Origin: Sulfobacillus benefaciens
GTDB taxonomy: Bacteria > Bacillota > Sulfobacillia > Sulfobacillales > Sulfobacillaceae
Direction of reading: 5' to 3'
Assembly (NCBI GenBank): GCA_003023725.1
Contig: PXYT01000023.1
Coordinates: 1 to 47,780 of the forward strand
Length of the DNA stretch: 47,780 nt
Made by a program: the position numbers and the translations under genes. The notes under the pieces are model-generated. The model was not told the origin of the DNA and made no database searches. It saw only the letters and a program-made list of their open reading frames with translations. Below are positions 1 through 8,322 of the stretch, in pieces. Every line of letters starts with the position of its first letter. Positions within the stretch are counted from its first letter, which is position 1.

Positions 1-12
1 CCGCAAAATTGG

Positions 13-86
13 CAGGCCAGGAGGGACTCGAACCCCCAACCCGCGGATTTGGAGTCCGCTGCTCTACCAATTCGAGCTACTGGCCT
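13..86 (-). tRNA. tRNA-Trp (CCA anticodon)
   Basis: Reads on the minus strand as a full cloverleaf. The acceptor AGGCCAG pairs with CTGGCCT, the anticodon loop is CTCCAAA (anticodon CCA, tryptophan), and the T-arm carries GGTTCGAGTCC. The 3' CCA is encoded at 10-12. It is the last of four closely spaced minus-strand tRNA genes, probably one transcript. Confidence 0.95.
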
Positions 87-94
87 ATCTTTGG

Positions 95-168
95 TGGGCC
101 ATGAAGGATTCGAACCTTCGACACTCCGCTTAAAAGGCGGATGCTCTAACCAACTGAGCTAATGGCCC
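95..168 (-). tRNA. tRNA-Lys (TTT anticodon)
   Basis: Minus-strand cloverleaf with acceptor GGGCCAT/ATGGCCC, anticodon loop CTTTTAA (anticodon TTT, lysine) and T-loop GGTTCGAATCC. CCA is encoded at 92-94. Confidence 0.95.
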
Positions 169-174
169 GAATGG

Positions 175-247
175 TGACCCCAGCGGGATTCGAACCCGCG
201 TTACCACCTTGAAAGGGTGATGTCCTAGGCCTCTAGACCATGGGGTC
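175..247 (-). tRNA. tRNA-Glu (TTC anticodon)
   Basis: Minus-strand cloverleaf with acceptor GACCCCA/TGGGGTC, anticodon loop CTTTCAA (anticodon TTC, glutamate) and T-arm GCGGGTTCGAATCCCGC. CCA is encoded at 172-174. Confidence 0.95.
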
Positions 248-253
248 ATTTGG

Positions 254-326
<73 letters not shown>

Positions 327-464
327 ACTTACCTACATTACTCCACGCCAACCGCGCTCATTTAGTATAATGACCTCATGGTCTGTGGTCAAGACTTTTT
401 TGGGCTCGTTCCATAGCGTCGCAACACACGATATTTTATCATGTCCCTCAGTGGCGGTCAACAT

Positions 465-2444
465 TCACGGCACAGCCACGCGGTTTTTCCCTTGCTTTTT
501 TGCGTCGTACATCGCACGGTCAGCCGCTGCAAATAATTCCTCGCTCGTCATGGGAACACTAAATTCAGCAGCTCCGACACTGATAGTAGTGCCAATCATC
601 GAATCTTTCCAGGCAAACTTTCCGTCCATTTCCCGGCGAATGCGATCCCCTACCGCCACCGCCTCGTTGAGGCGAGTGCCCGGTAAAATGACGGCAAATT
701 CATCGCCCGCATACCGGCAGGCTATGTCTTTGTCCCGGATATTGCGGCGAATGACGTTGGCCACAATTTGCAAGTGGGTATCCCCTGCAATGTGCCCGTA
801 GTGATCGTTAATCTGTTTCAGACTGTCTGAATCAATCACAAGCAATGACAGTGACGATCCCGTTCTGGACGCATGACCTACAGCCTTTTGCAACATGATC
901 GAAAATCGCCGTGAGTTGCCCAGATTGGTCAAGTAATCTGTCAAGGCAATAGATTCTGTTTGTTGGTATAACTGAGCGTTCTGAATGGCAATAGCCGCTT
1001 GTGATGCCACCGACAACACGAATTCCATGTGGTCCTCGTCATAACAGATACGATAGGACTGCACCGACATCGCTCCAATAATCTGTCCCTCATGGGCTAA
1101 GGGTGCAATGATAGCACTTTTAGGAATCCGCAACGAACCGGTCGGCTGCGACGAATCCATGCTGTCCTTTAACAGCAGCGGTTCTTGTTTTAGCAGCACA
1201 TGTTCGGTGGGTGTGCCGACTCCAATGTCCATGATCTCCGGAGGGTATTCTTTCCCATCGTCGAATAAATATTGCATGAGGATGTTCTCAGGGTCGTCCG
1301 GTATGGTTAGCGCCACGAAAAAAGAATCGGTTTCCAGCTCCTCAGCCACAGCCTGGTGCAAAGACCGCAACAGAGTGTTCATTTCCAGGTTACTGGTCAC
1401 TATTCTCCCCACCCGTTCCAGAACCGCCAAGAGGCGTCCCCGTTTCAGCGAACTGGCCTGAGCGCTATCAAACCGAATTTGATTGATCACCATTTCAGCC
1501 AGGCCGTTAAGAATGACTTCATGGTCCATCAGAGGCGTCTTTTTCTGAACTCCAGCAAATCCCAAGATACCAATAATCGTCTCTTGATCACGCAAAGGAA
1601 CCAAAACTAATTCCCGTTGCCCCCGTGCCAAAAGTCCACGAGACACCTGTGCCGGTTCATGATTTTCCAAATTGCGGTAATACATCGTCACGCCCCGGCT
1701 CAACGCCTGTAATTCGTAGCTCTCCCAGAGATCCCGTCCTTCTTCCGCGCCCAGTCCGACTTGGCTAATCAACTGGAGCTTGTGTGCGGGTGTTCTTAGG
1801 CAAACGTATCCCGCCTCCGTATCGAGTAAGCGAATGCCGGTTTGAAGAATAGTGTCAACCGAAGCCGGCAGACTCGAAACTTTGACCACCGACTCCTGCA
1901 AAGTTTTTAAAGCCCTCAGCTGTTCAATATGCAGGCTATTTTGGTAGAGTTTTTTTATTGTCTGACGCAAAGACAGTCCCAGAAGAGTGGCCGCCATGGC
2001 CAAAAACGCCAGCATGAATTCTCGCCACCACAACTCCGGATTCGTCCAATTCCCGCAAGCCAGCCCGTAACTGATCCAGATAGCCAGGATTCCCCACAGG
2101 GACCAGAAGATAGACGAATATATCGACAGAAAAACGATCTCAACCGAGTAAAGAATGAAAGCCTGACTCTGAAGTCCTCCGGTGACACTTACAACCAGGG
2201 AGAGAAGAAAGATATCCACTGGAATCATCACTTGATTAAATCGTGCGAGACCATGAGCGTTTGGTCCCTTTTGACGCTTTCTTACCCATAAAGAAATAAC
2301 CCAATAGAGAACAGCCATCATCCATATAATCCACCGAAATGGCACAAGTATCGCGAAAATCGCAGCTAATGTCCACTCCAAGGCGCGGGTTGCCCAAATT
2401 ACATCATTGACTTCATAACGGCGCCATATTGAATTTTCACGCAT
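465..2444 (-). CDS. Membrane-bound GAF-GAF-GGDEF diguanylate cyclase
   Basis: Predicted to make cyclic di-GMP from GTP at the membrane. Residue numbers refer to the longer reading from 2471. The first ~170 residues hold several hydrophobic helices. Two GAF-like sensor regions follow (about 190-330 and 345-500), then a C-terminal GGDEF domain. The signature is AGDEF (588-592) rather than GGDEF, a variant found in active enzymes. An RxxD inhibitory site (RDKD, 579-582) stands exactly five residues before it, so product inhibition is likely. I prefer the start at 2444 because GGGAGAG lies six bases upstream of that ATG; the upstream ATG at 2471 has no visible ribosome binding site. Monocistronic. 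The ligand of the GAF domains cannot be told. Confidence 0.9.
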   Translation of the reverse strand: MRENSIWRRYEVNDVIWATRALEWTLAAIFAILVPFRWIIWMMAVLYWVISLWVRKRQKGPNAHGLARFNQVMIPVDIFLLSLVVSVTGGLQSQAFILYSVEIVFLSIYSSIFWSLWGILAIWISYGLACGNWTNPELWWREFMLAFLAMAATLLGLSLRQTIKKLYQNSLHIEQLRALKTLQESVVKVSSLPASVDTILQTGIRLLDTEAGYVCLRTPAHKLQLISQVGLGAEEGRDLWESYELQALSRGVTMYYRNLENHEPAQVSRGLLARGQRELVLVPLRDQETIIGILGFAGVQKKTPLMDHEVILNGLAEMVINQIRFDSAQASSLKRGRLLAVLERVGRIVTSNLEMNTLLRSLHQAVAEELETDSFFVALTIPDDPENILMQYLFDDGKEYPPEIMDIGVGTPTEHVLLKQEPLLLKDSMDSSQPTGSLRIPKSAIIAPLAHEGQIIGAMSVQSYRICYDEDHMEFVLSVASQAAIAIQNAQLYQQTESIALTDYLTNLGNSRRFSIMLQKAVGHASRTGSSLSLLVIDSDSLKQINDHYGHIAGDTHLQIVANVIRRNIRDKDIACRYAGDEFAVILPGTRLNEAVAVGDRIRREMDGKFAWKDSMIGTTISVGAAEFSVPMTSEELFAAADRAMYDAKKQGKNRVAVP

Positions 2445-2548
2445 TGTTCTCTCCCAGTACAATTCATCCATTTGAAATTTGATATATTATGTACTGTTCG
2501 AGATCGTATCCTGAAATCCTCTAAAAATTTCTACAAATATTGATTAAA

Positions 2549-3097
2549 TTATTCACTTCCCGGGTAAGGTGGCAGTGGGCGTACGTCAACATAACCGCGG
2601 AATGGCATTTTGACCCGATTGACAGGACCGATATCATTGACCAGCAAATCTGGAACTTCCCGGTTAACCTTAGCTGTCACCGTTCGCCCGATCAGCCAGT
2701 AAAAGTCACCCAGATCCACTGATTCATCCAACCAACACTCGAAATGGGCGACTGCTTTGGCCCATAAGGGCACTCCCGTGTTTTCTCCATAGACAATTTC
2801 ATCGACTCCAAGCTGCTCTGGTGTGTGGGCGCCTTGAAGAAAACGAATGAGAAGGTCGTGCTGATCATCAGCCAAAAGTGACAAACCGATTCTCCGGCTT
2901 CTTTCGACAATAGCTGCCCCTTCCATTTCTTTGGCCATAGCGATACCAATTCGAGGTGGTTTGTGAGACATTGGACTAATCCAACATCCGTTATGCATAT
3001 GACTTTTTTGACCATCTGATGTGGACACAATAAAAGTTCCCCGCCGTCTAAAATTATAAACCGGTTCTGTCCAGTCGAATTTCGCTCCGGTATCCAT
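2549..3097 (-). CDS. Flavin reductase-like (FMN split-barrel) protein
   Basis: About 182 residues with the pattern of the flavin reductase-like family: a short strand with NGCWISPMS, then PPRIGIAMAK, then a helix with EGAAIVERSRRIGLSLL. Family members bind FMN and either reduce free flavin or act as small oxidoreductases. The start overlaps the dnaE2 stop codon (TGATG), with GAAGGGGA just upstream, so the two genes are translationally coupled. This puts a redox protein at the end of an SOS mutasome operon, which I cannot explain; the link may be simple co-transcription. Substrate unknown. Confidence 0.75.
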   Translation of the reverse strand: MDTGAKFDWTEPVYNFRRRGTFIVSTSDGQKSHMHNGCWISPMSHKPPRIGIAMAKEMEGAAIVERSRRIGLSLLADDQHDLLIRFLQGAHTPEQLGVDEIVYGENTGVPLWAKAVAHFECWLDESVDLGDFYWLIGRTVTAKVNREVPDLLVNDIGPVNRVKMPFRGYVDVRPLPPYPGSE

Positions 3098-6000
3098 CAC
3101 TTGTCCCCTTCCTGTGTCATCGATACATGATCATGTTTTTTATGAATATCCGGCTGAGGCCACGGAGTAATAACGCGTACATCCATCCCCTGGTTCTCCA
3201 TCCGTCCTCCGACCATAATCCCCCCTGTCGCCGAGCCGAATAATAAGTGCCCAAATTGTTGATAGCCTTGAGATGATAAACGGGCCTCCAATACCCCCGT
3301 TTCATCCAATAACGAAAAAAACACTACCGTCTTCCCGCTACGCGTCGGTGGCCGGTGAGGGCGAATTAATAATCCTACACAACGGGCAAAACGTCCGGTC
3401 TTCTGCCGTAATTCCGACACGGAGGCAAAGCCTTGACTCTGAAGATATTGCCGCCAGGGAGCCAACCATTGCTGATGTTGGCCAAACCCACAATATTGAT
3501 AGTCCCACGCATTTTGCAATCTTGCCGAAATGGAACGCAAAGGCTGTGACCGGGCTTTTAAATAAAGACCTCGCGGTAACATCAATTCTTCCATTAGTGA
3601 TTCGCGAGAGATATTCAGACTGTCCCAAGCGCCCAGATGAATAGTCGCGGCCACTTGTGTCACATCCAATCCCAGTTCCCGCAACTGCCGGGGTGACTGA
3701 AATCCTTCTTCCGGCCGCCTATCAACAATCCGGGAAGCCAAATCTGATCCAAGATGCTTAATAAATCCCAGTCCGACTCTTAGCGTCTCCTTCCCCTCTT
3801 TTTTGATCCCAACATCGCTTTGGTTGATATCTATGGGAAGAATGGTGACACCACGGCGTCTGGCTTCCACCATGAGCACATCAATCGGATAATACCCCAA
3901 AGGCTCGGCATTGAGCAATCCCATAAAATATTCTGTCGGATGATGCGTTAACAAATAAGCCGTCCGGTAAGCGGTTTCGGCAAAAGCCGCTGCATGAGCT
4001 TCATTAAATCCATAACTGGCATAGCCGACAATTTGTTGAAACACGGCATCGGCAACCTCTATAGACACCCCACAAGCCTGCGCCTTGTCTTTGAACATTG
4101 CCCCGATTTCCTGCATATCTTCCGAAGATCGCGAATGGGTCATCACCCGCCTTAAGGCGTCGGCTTCCCCCGGAGTAAATCCCGCTAGAGTACTGGCGAT
4201 AGCGATCACCTGTTCCTGAAAAAGTACAACACCGTAAGTTTTGGACAGAATCGGTTCCAATGCCGGATGTAGATAACTGACGGGTTCTCGTCCCTTCCTC
4301 CGGGCAATAAACGGATCCACCATATTCCCTTTAATCGGCCCCGGGCGAATAAGCGCCAAACTCGCCACAATGTCCTCCCAGCGATCCGGATGTAGTCTTA
4401 CTGCTAAAGAACGCTGAGCCGGGCTTTCCAGCTGAAACACTCCAATGGCGTCCCCTTGCTGAAGCTGTTCATACGTAGCGGTGTCATGCAAAGGGATGGC
4501 ATTATAGGAAAAATCCGGTATGTCTTCCGCAAGCGTTTGAGCGGCAATGTCCACCGCCGTAAAAGTTCTTAATCCCAATAGATCTAACTTCAACAACCCT
4601 AACGTCTCCACGTCGCGCTTATCGAATTGAATAATTTGAACACCTTTTTGCGACATTTCCCGCGGACTGATTTGAGATAAAGGACGCTCGCTAATTACCA
4701 CTCCACCCAAATGGGTGCCAATATGGCGAGGCAGCCCTTCAATTTTAGACGCCCATTGCAAAATGGTTTTCAGTTTGTGGCTCTCGGAATATTGCCGAAG
4801 TTCAGGAATTTCTTGCCATCTTGTCAAAATAGCCGCAAGAGATCCTTCAGGAAGCGATTTAGCCAAATGATCTAATTCTTTAGCCGGAAACCCTAACACC
4901 TTTCCCACTTCACGCAAAGCGGAACGCTGCCGAAAAGTTTGATAAGTCGCTACCCGGGCCACATGATCTTCTCCATAACGTTCTTGCACATAAGCAATAA
5001 CCTTATCCCGGTAACGGGTATCAAAATCAATATCAATATCCGGCATTTCCTGCCGTTCCGGACTCATAAACCGCTCAAACAACAAATTACGAGCAAAAGC
5101 GTCTACTTCCGTAATACCCAGACAATAGGCTACAACCGAATCAGCCGCCGAACCGCGCCCTGCAAACCGGATATGCCGTTCCCGGGCAAAGCGCGTCACA
5201 TCCCAGACCACCAGAAAATATTCAGTGAAACCGGAAGCTTCAATAATTTGGAGTTCATGTTGAATGCGCGGCCAGACTTTCTTTATCTGATCCCCATAGC
5301 GCCACCGTGCGCCTTTTTTTACTAATTCTCTAAGATATTTTCCGGCACTAACGCCATCAGGAGGTAGAGTGAAATGCGGAGCATAACGCTGATTCAAAAT
5401 ATTTGGCGGCTCCAAACGCTCCGCTAACTGCAGGGTGTTCTGCAACGCTTCGGGCCAACGGCTCAGCGCTGTCTCCATAGCCGGCCACGGCTTGATATAG
5501 TTTTCGGCATTCAGATGCCTTGCCGGATCAATTTCTTCAATCTTTTGGCCAATCCGGATGCAAGTCAATAAATCAAATGTCCCGAAATCCTTTTTCTCAG
5601 CATAGTGAGCGGCCGCCGTAGCCACTGTCGGAATTTTTTTCCATTCCGACAAATCCGTTAACGTACGAAAAAACGTTCCGTCACCCGGGAGATAATTAGC
5701 CGCCAATTCAATAAATGTATTATGTCGTCCAAAAATCTGTATTAGCCGATCAAGAATAAAAGGTATCCGGCTTTTTTGGCGCTGAAACCATGCCTGCCCT
5801 AAAACCCCCAGGCGATCTCCAGTCAGGGTCACTAATCCCGGCCCCCAACGCTCTAACATCTCCCATGTTACCCGGGGTTTTAATCGTGGCGACTGCAAAT
5901 GAGCTTCCGATAATAGCGATACCAATTTTACATAATTGCCGGTGTCAGGCACCAACACAATAAGATGCCCTAAACTTTCTAACTCCACCTCAGCTCCCAC

Positions 6001-6201
6001 AATGGCCCGAATGCCAAACTGTCTGGCCTCATTTAAAAATGTCACAATTCCCGATACTCTATGGACATCCGTCAGAGCCATTGTGGAAATATCCGCTGCA
6101 GCAGCCTGCTTGATTAAGTCCCGGGGTAATGACGCCCCTTCCAGAAATGAAAAGGCGGAATGAACATGCAAATGTGCCCCTGATTTCCTCGATGTTGCCA
6201 T
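3097..6201 (-). CDS. dnaE2: Error-prone DNA polymerase III alpha subunit (DnaE2/ImuC)
   Basis: Replicative-type C-family polymerase of about 1035 residues, the short DnaE2/ImuC length. The N-terminal PHP domain begins with HLHVHSAFSFLEGAS, close to the DnaE2 form. The polymerase active site shows MPDIDIDFD with its catalytic aspartates, followed by GRGSAADS-type palm motifs, a helix-hairpin-helix region and a C-terminal OB fold. DnaE2 works with ImuB in translesion synthesis after DNA damage. It lies downstream of imuB, DUF6504 and a 52-aa ORF in one direction, which supports this over housekeeping DnaE1. The ATG at 6201 is preferred; a TTG at 6210 is possible, and the GGGAG upstream fits neither ideally. 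Confidence 0.92.
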   Translation of the reverse strand: MATSRKSGAHLHVHSAFSFLEGASLPRDLIKQAAAADISTMALTDVHRVSGIVTFLNEARQFGIRAIVGAEVELESLGHLIVLVPDTGNYVKLVSLLSEAHLQSPRLKPRVTWEMLERWGPGLVTLTGDRLGVLGQAWFQRQKSRIPFILDRLIQIFGRHNTFIELAANYLPGDGTFFRTLTDLSEWKKIPTVATAAAHYAEKKDFGTFDLLTCIRIGQKIEEIDPARHLNAENYIKPWPAMETALSRWPEALQNTLQLAERLEPPNILNQRYAPHFTLPPDGVSAGKYLRELVKKGARWRYGDQIKKVWPRIQHELQIIEASGFTEYFLVVWDVTRFARERHIRFAGRGSAADSVVAYCLGITEVDAFARNLLFERFMSPERQEMPDIDIDFDTRYRDKVIAYVQERYGEDHVARVATYQTFRQRSALREVGKVLGFPAKELDHLAKSLPEGSLAAILTRWQEIPELRQYSESHKLKTILQWASKIEGLPRHIGTHLGGVVISERPLSQISPREMSQKGVQIIQFDKRDVETLGLLKLDLLGLRTFTAVDIAAQTLAEDIPDFSYNAIPLHDTATYEQLQQGDAIGVFQLESPAQRSLAVRLHPDRWEDIVASLALIRPGPIKGNMVDPFIARRKGREPVSYLHPALEPILSKTYGVVLFQEQVIAIASTLAGFTPGEADALRRVMTHSRSSEDMQEIGAMFKDKAQACGVSIEVADAVFQQIVGYASYGFNEAHAAAFAETAYRTAYLLTHHPTEYFMGLLNAEPLGYYPIDVLMVEARRRGVTILPIDINQSDVGIKKEGKETLRVGLGFIKHLGSDLASRIVDRRPEEGFQSPRQLRELGLDVTQVAATIHLGAWDSLNISRESLMEELMLPRGLYLKARSQPLRSISARLQNAWDYQYCGFGQHQQWLAPWRQYLQSQGFASVSELRQKTGRFARCVGLLIRPHRPPTRSGKTVVFFSLLDETGVLEARLSSQGYQQFGHLLFGSATGGIMVGGRMENQGMDVRVITPWPQPDIHKKHDHVSMTQEGDK

Positions 6202-6232
6202 TTTACGCAATGACTCCCGCCATTAATAATGT

Positions 6233-6391
6233 CTACGACAAAATGTCTTGCAGTGTTTTTATCAAGGGATACGCATGAACATAAAGATAATCTAACGGAG
6301 AATTTTTACGAATGCGGAATATATAACGACCGATACGAATAGGAGCCGAATGTGTAGGAGTGATCGTTGGAAAAACAATAACCTTTCCCAT
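6233..6391 (-). CDS. 52-aa ORF of unknown function in the mutasome cassette
   Basis: A clean minus-strand ORF from ATG at 6391 to TAG at 6233, with AAAGGCGG nine to ten bases before the start. It begins MGKVIVFPTITPTHSAPIRI and contains GRYIFRIRKNSPLDYLYVHAY, ending in a short helix-like segment. It is basic and aromatic, with no recognised domain. It sits tightly between DUF6504 (22-base gap) and dnaE2 (31-base gap), filling what would otherwise be an odd gap in an operon. Real coding is likely but not proven. Confidence 0.6.
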   Translation of the reverse strand: MGKVIVFPTITPTHSAPIRIGRYIFRIRKNSPLDYLYVHAYPLIKTLQDILS

Positions 6392-6412
6392 TAATATCAA
6401 CCGCCTTTCTAT

Positions 6413-6679
6413 CTAATCGTAAACATGATAAATCCACCATTGATTGCTCTGAGGATCACAAACCAGCTCATAGACCCCTTGAGTGTGCGTTAATACTCTC
6501 CAAAACCAAAGCTCCGGTTCACCTCGCCACCATTCCGAAACATCCCGCCAATAATCAATAATGCGGATAATATTATATGATGCTCCACGCCACTGAAATC
6601 GATGAGGCACTCTGTCTCTCAACTCAACTTTTACAAATGGTCGGCGATGATCACCTAGTCCAAAATATGTTTCGTTCAT
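6413..6679 (-). CDS. DUF6504 family small protein
   Basis: 88 residues, rich in Trp, Tyr and Arg, with segments such as FQWRGASYNI, DYWRDVSEWW and a C-terminal WWIYHVYD. This matches my memory of DUF6504, a short family commonly found between or beside imuB and dnaE2 in mutasome cassettes of Gram-positive bacteria. Its role is unknown; an accessory part in the ImuB-DnaE2 complex is an inference from context. The IscB element lies directly upstream, so the native link to imuB is interrupted. Confidence 0.8.
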   Translation of the reverse strand: MNETYFGLGDHRRPFVKVELRDRVPHRFQWRGASYNIIRIIDYWRDVSEWWRGEPELWFWRVLTHTQGVYELVCDPQSNQWWIYHVYD

Positions 6680-6686
6680 CGGATTT

Positions 6687-6728
6687 GGCGCAGGAGACTC
6701 CGACCTCTTAGGCGGAGAGGAATGCGCC
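6687..6728 (-). repeat. Right-end imperfect hairpin of the iscB element
   Basis: GGCGCA and TGCGCC flank an inner stem CTCCGCCT/AGG..CGGAG. This shape is typical of IS200/IS605 right ends, which are recognised as single-stranded hairpins by TnpA. No T-run follows, so it is not an obvious terminator; SOS transcripts from imuB could read through to dnaE2. Confidence 0.75.
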
Positions 6729-6744
6729 TTTCGCTCCTTCTTTT

Positions 6745-7971
6745 TTAATGATTCTGTTCAAAATGTCGAGGCTGTCTCAACCCACGTGAGTTTCTTGTAA
6801 CGGACCCCGGCAGACACTTTTGTCCCATCGAGTAGTCGCAGATCAAAGTAACCGCTGGAACGCCTTCCAAAGATGAAACATTCCCGACCGTGGTAACGCA
6901 CACCTTGTCGAACAGTGGGAACCCCAACACGTGGCGCGGGGCTTTGTTGGCTTTCCGCACACCTCCTTTGAGGATAGTGACTTTGTGCAATTGCCTGTTC
7001 TGCCCTCGTACCTGTTTGATCAAAAACGTCTGTGCAATGGGAATCGCATCAGGATTCCCGCTGATACAACGAGCGTCTACTATGTGGCTTTTGGCTAATC
7101 CATGAGTCATCCGGGTATTCTTCGTGATATAGCCGTCAGTCAGCTTCGCTTGGGGGTACTCTGCTGTGATCCCGTGGTAGATGAACCACCGCAATATCGT
7201 CATCTGCGTCGCATCACGCAGGCTGGCGGTTTTGCGTTGGATCTGATCCTCTAAGCCTTCTTGGTGAATCTTGTGGTGGCATGTCTCACCCCATGTGACT
7301 AAGTTGTTGGGTGCATCCCCACCTGTCTTCCTGCTCTCTCGATGATGCCCATGGAGAATCTTGTCACCTGACTTACCCTGACACCCCTGACAGGTGTGAT
7401 GATCACGGTAGAAGACATACTCGCGCACGTTCCAGAACCCCATCTGCTCACCGTGCTGGTAGGCCGCACCGCTGACTTCAGGGTTCTTGAGTAATGGCGT
7501 ATCAAACTGTGCGACTTCCACGGTGATACCCATGATCGGCAGGATCTTGGTGACTTGTTTGATCACTTTCACATGCGTAGCGACCTGGTGCTGAATCGCA
7601 GGGGGCAGCCCGCCTGCTTTCCGTCTGCGATGAGGGAACCGGGCTGGGCGGTACCGTGTTTTGCGAGGGCGGCGGTTCCTACGGAATTCTCGACGCATGG
7701 CTAGCCACGCGGGGATGTCAGTGCACAGCTCTCCCTCCGCTTCGTACAAGACCTGTTTCTCCGTGGTCGCTGAGAGTCCAACGGGCTTTGTGCCGGCATC
7801 GACACCGAGCGAGACTTCCTGCTTATAGCCACTACTGCCATATAAAAGCTGAACCGTGAACGGGGTACGATTGACGACGATTGCCTTCCCGGCTTTGAGA
7901 AGAATCCTGGCCTTGCGTGGTGAACAAGGTATTAACGGATTTCCGTGTTTGTTTAGTACGTAGACGAACAT
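6745..7971 (-). CDS. iscB: IscB RNA-guided endonuclease (Cas9 ancestor family)
   Basis: 408-residue IscB with domains in the usual order. The PLMP-type N-terminus reads NKHGNPLIPCSPRKARILL; RuvC-I has VSLGVDAG with D58; an arginine-rich bridge helix spans about 94-118; RuvC-II has VEVAQFD with E152. The HNH domain has CQGC, HGHH (207-210) and a later CHH, and RuvC-III has HIVDA with D299. All nuclease residues look intact. A start at 7971 is chosen because AAAGGAG lies upstream; the longer reading from 8040 would run into the omega-RNA. IscB cuts DNA matching the guide at the 5' end of its omega-RNA. The far C-terminal tail (after ~350) is less conserved to my eye. Confidence 0.93.
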   Translation of the reverse strand: MFVYVLNKHGNPLIPCSPRKARILLKAGKAIVVNRTPFTVQLLYGSSGYKQEVSLGVDAGTKPVGLSATTEKQVLYEAEGELCTDIPAWLAMRREFRRNRRPRKTRYRPARFPHRRRKAGGLPPAIQHQVATHVKVIKQVTKILPIMGITVEVAQFDTPLLKNPEVSGAAYQHGEQMGFWNVREYVFYRDHHTCQGCQGKSGDKILHGHHRESRKTGGDAPNNLVTWGETCHHKIHQEGLEDQIQRKTASLRDATQMTILRWFIYHGITAEYPQAKLTDGYITKNTRMTHGLAKSHIVDARCISGNPDAIPIAQTFLIKQVRGQNRQLHKVTILKGGVRKANKAPRHVLGFPLFDKVCVTTVGNVSSLEGVPAVTLICDYSMGQKCLPGSVTRNSRGLRQPRHFEQNH

Positions 7972-7974
7972 GGC

Positions 7975-8225
7975 GTCTCTCTCCTTTCGGAGTGAATGGT
8001 CCTTCGCCAAGGTTGGCATCGCTTGTGATGTCCGCAGCACCGTCCCTACTCCACAGGACTTTTAACCACGGACGGACAGAGCAAGGGACTAGGACGCGCA
8101 TCCCCCGGTGTCGTGACGATGCCAACGTCGCACCAAAGTGCTGAGGCTAGTCAACGAGAGCTTTTTTGCAAGCTCCCACTTCAAAACTCGTGAGAGTTTA
8201 AGTGGGGAGTTATTGACCGGTTTAG
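7975..8225 (-). ncRNA. Omega-RNA of the iscB element
   Basis: The 250 bases directly upstream of iscB are non-coding and strongly structured. On the minus strand there is a hairpin at 8173-8209 (CTCCCCACTT..AAGTGGGAG), a second at about 8158-8175 (GAGCTT..AAGCTC), and a perfect 10-bp long-range stem between 8117-8126 (GTTGGCATCG) and 8012-8021 (CGATGCCAAC). This is the known layout for IscB, whose scaffold RNA lies 5' of the gene with the guide coming from DNA just outside the left end. Here the guide would be the last bases of imuB, about 8225-8245. Confidence 0.82.
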
Positions 8226-8322
8226 TCCTTATTTATTGAAAGTATCTTGCCGAAAAGGCCGCTATTCCCCGGATGCCAATCCGTTGAGAAAGCCTCTTCT
8301 GGAACCCAAATTCGCCCCAGAA

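Larger units (their letters stand above)
6684..8224 (-). mobile_element. Non-autonomous IS200/IS605-like iscB element (no tnpA)
   Basis: About 1.5 kb, holding an omega-RNA region, iscB and a terminal hairpin, all in the minus direction. It splits imuB from DUF6504-dnaE2. No Y1 transposase is present, so it must rely on TnpA in trans. Boundaries are estimates: the right end is just past the hairpin at 6687-6728, and the left end is close to the hairpin at 8173-8209, near the TAA that would end the frame-corrected imuB. The exact junctions need an empty-site comparison. Confidence 0.8.
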
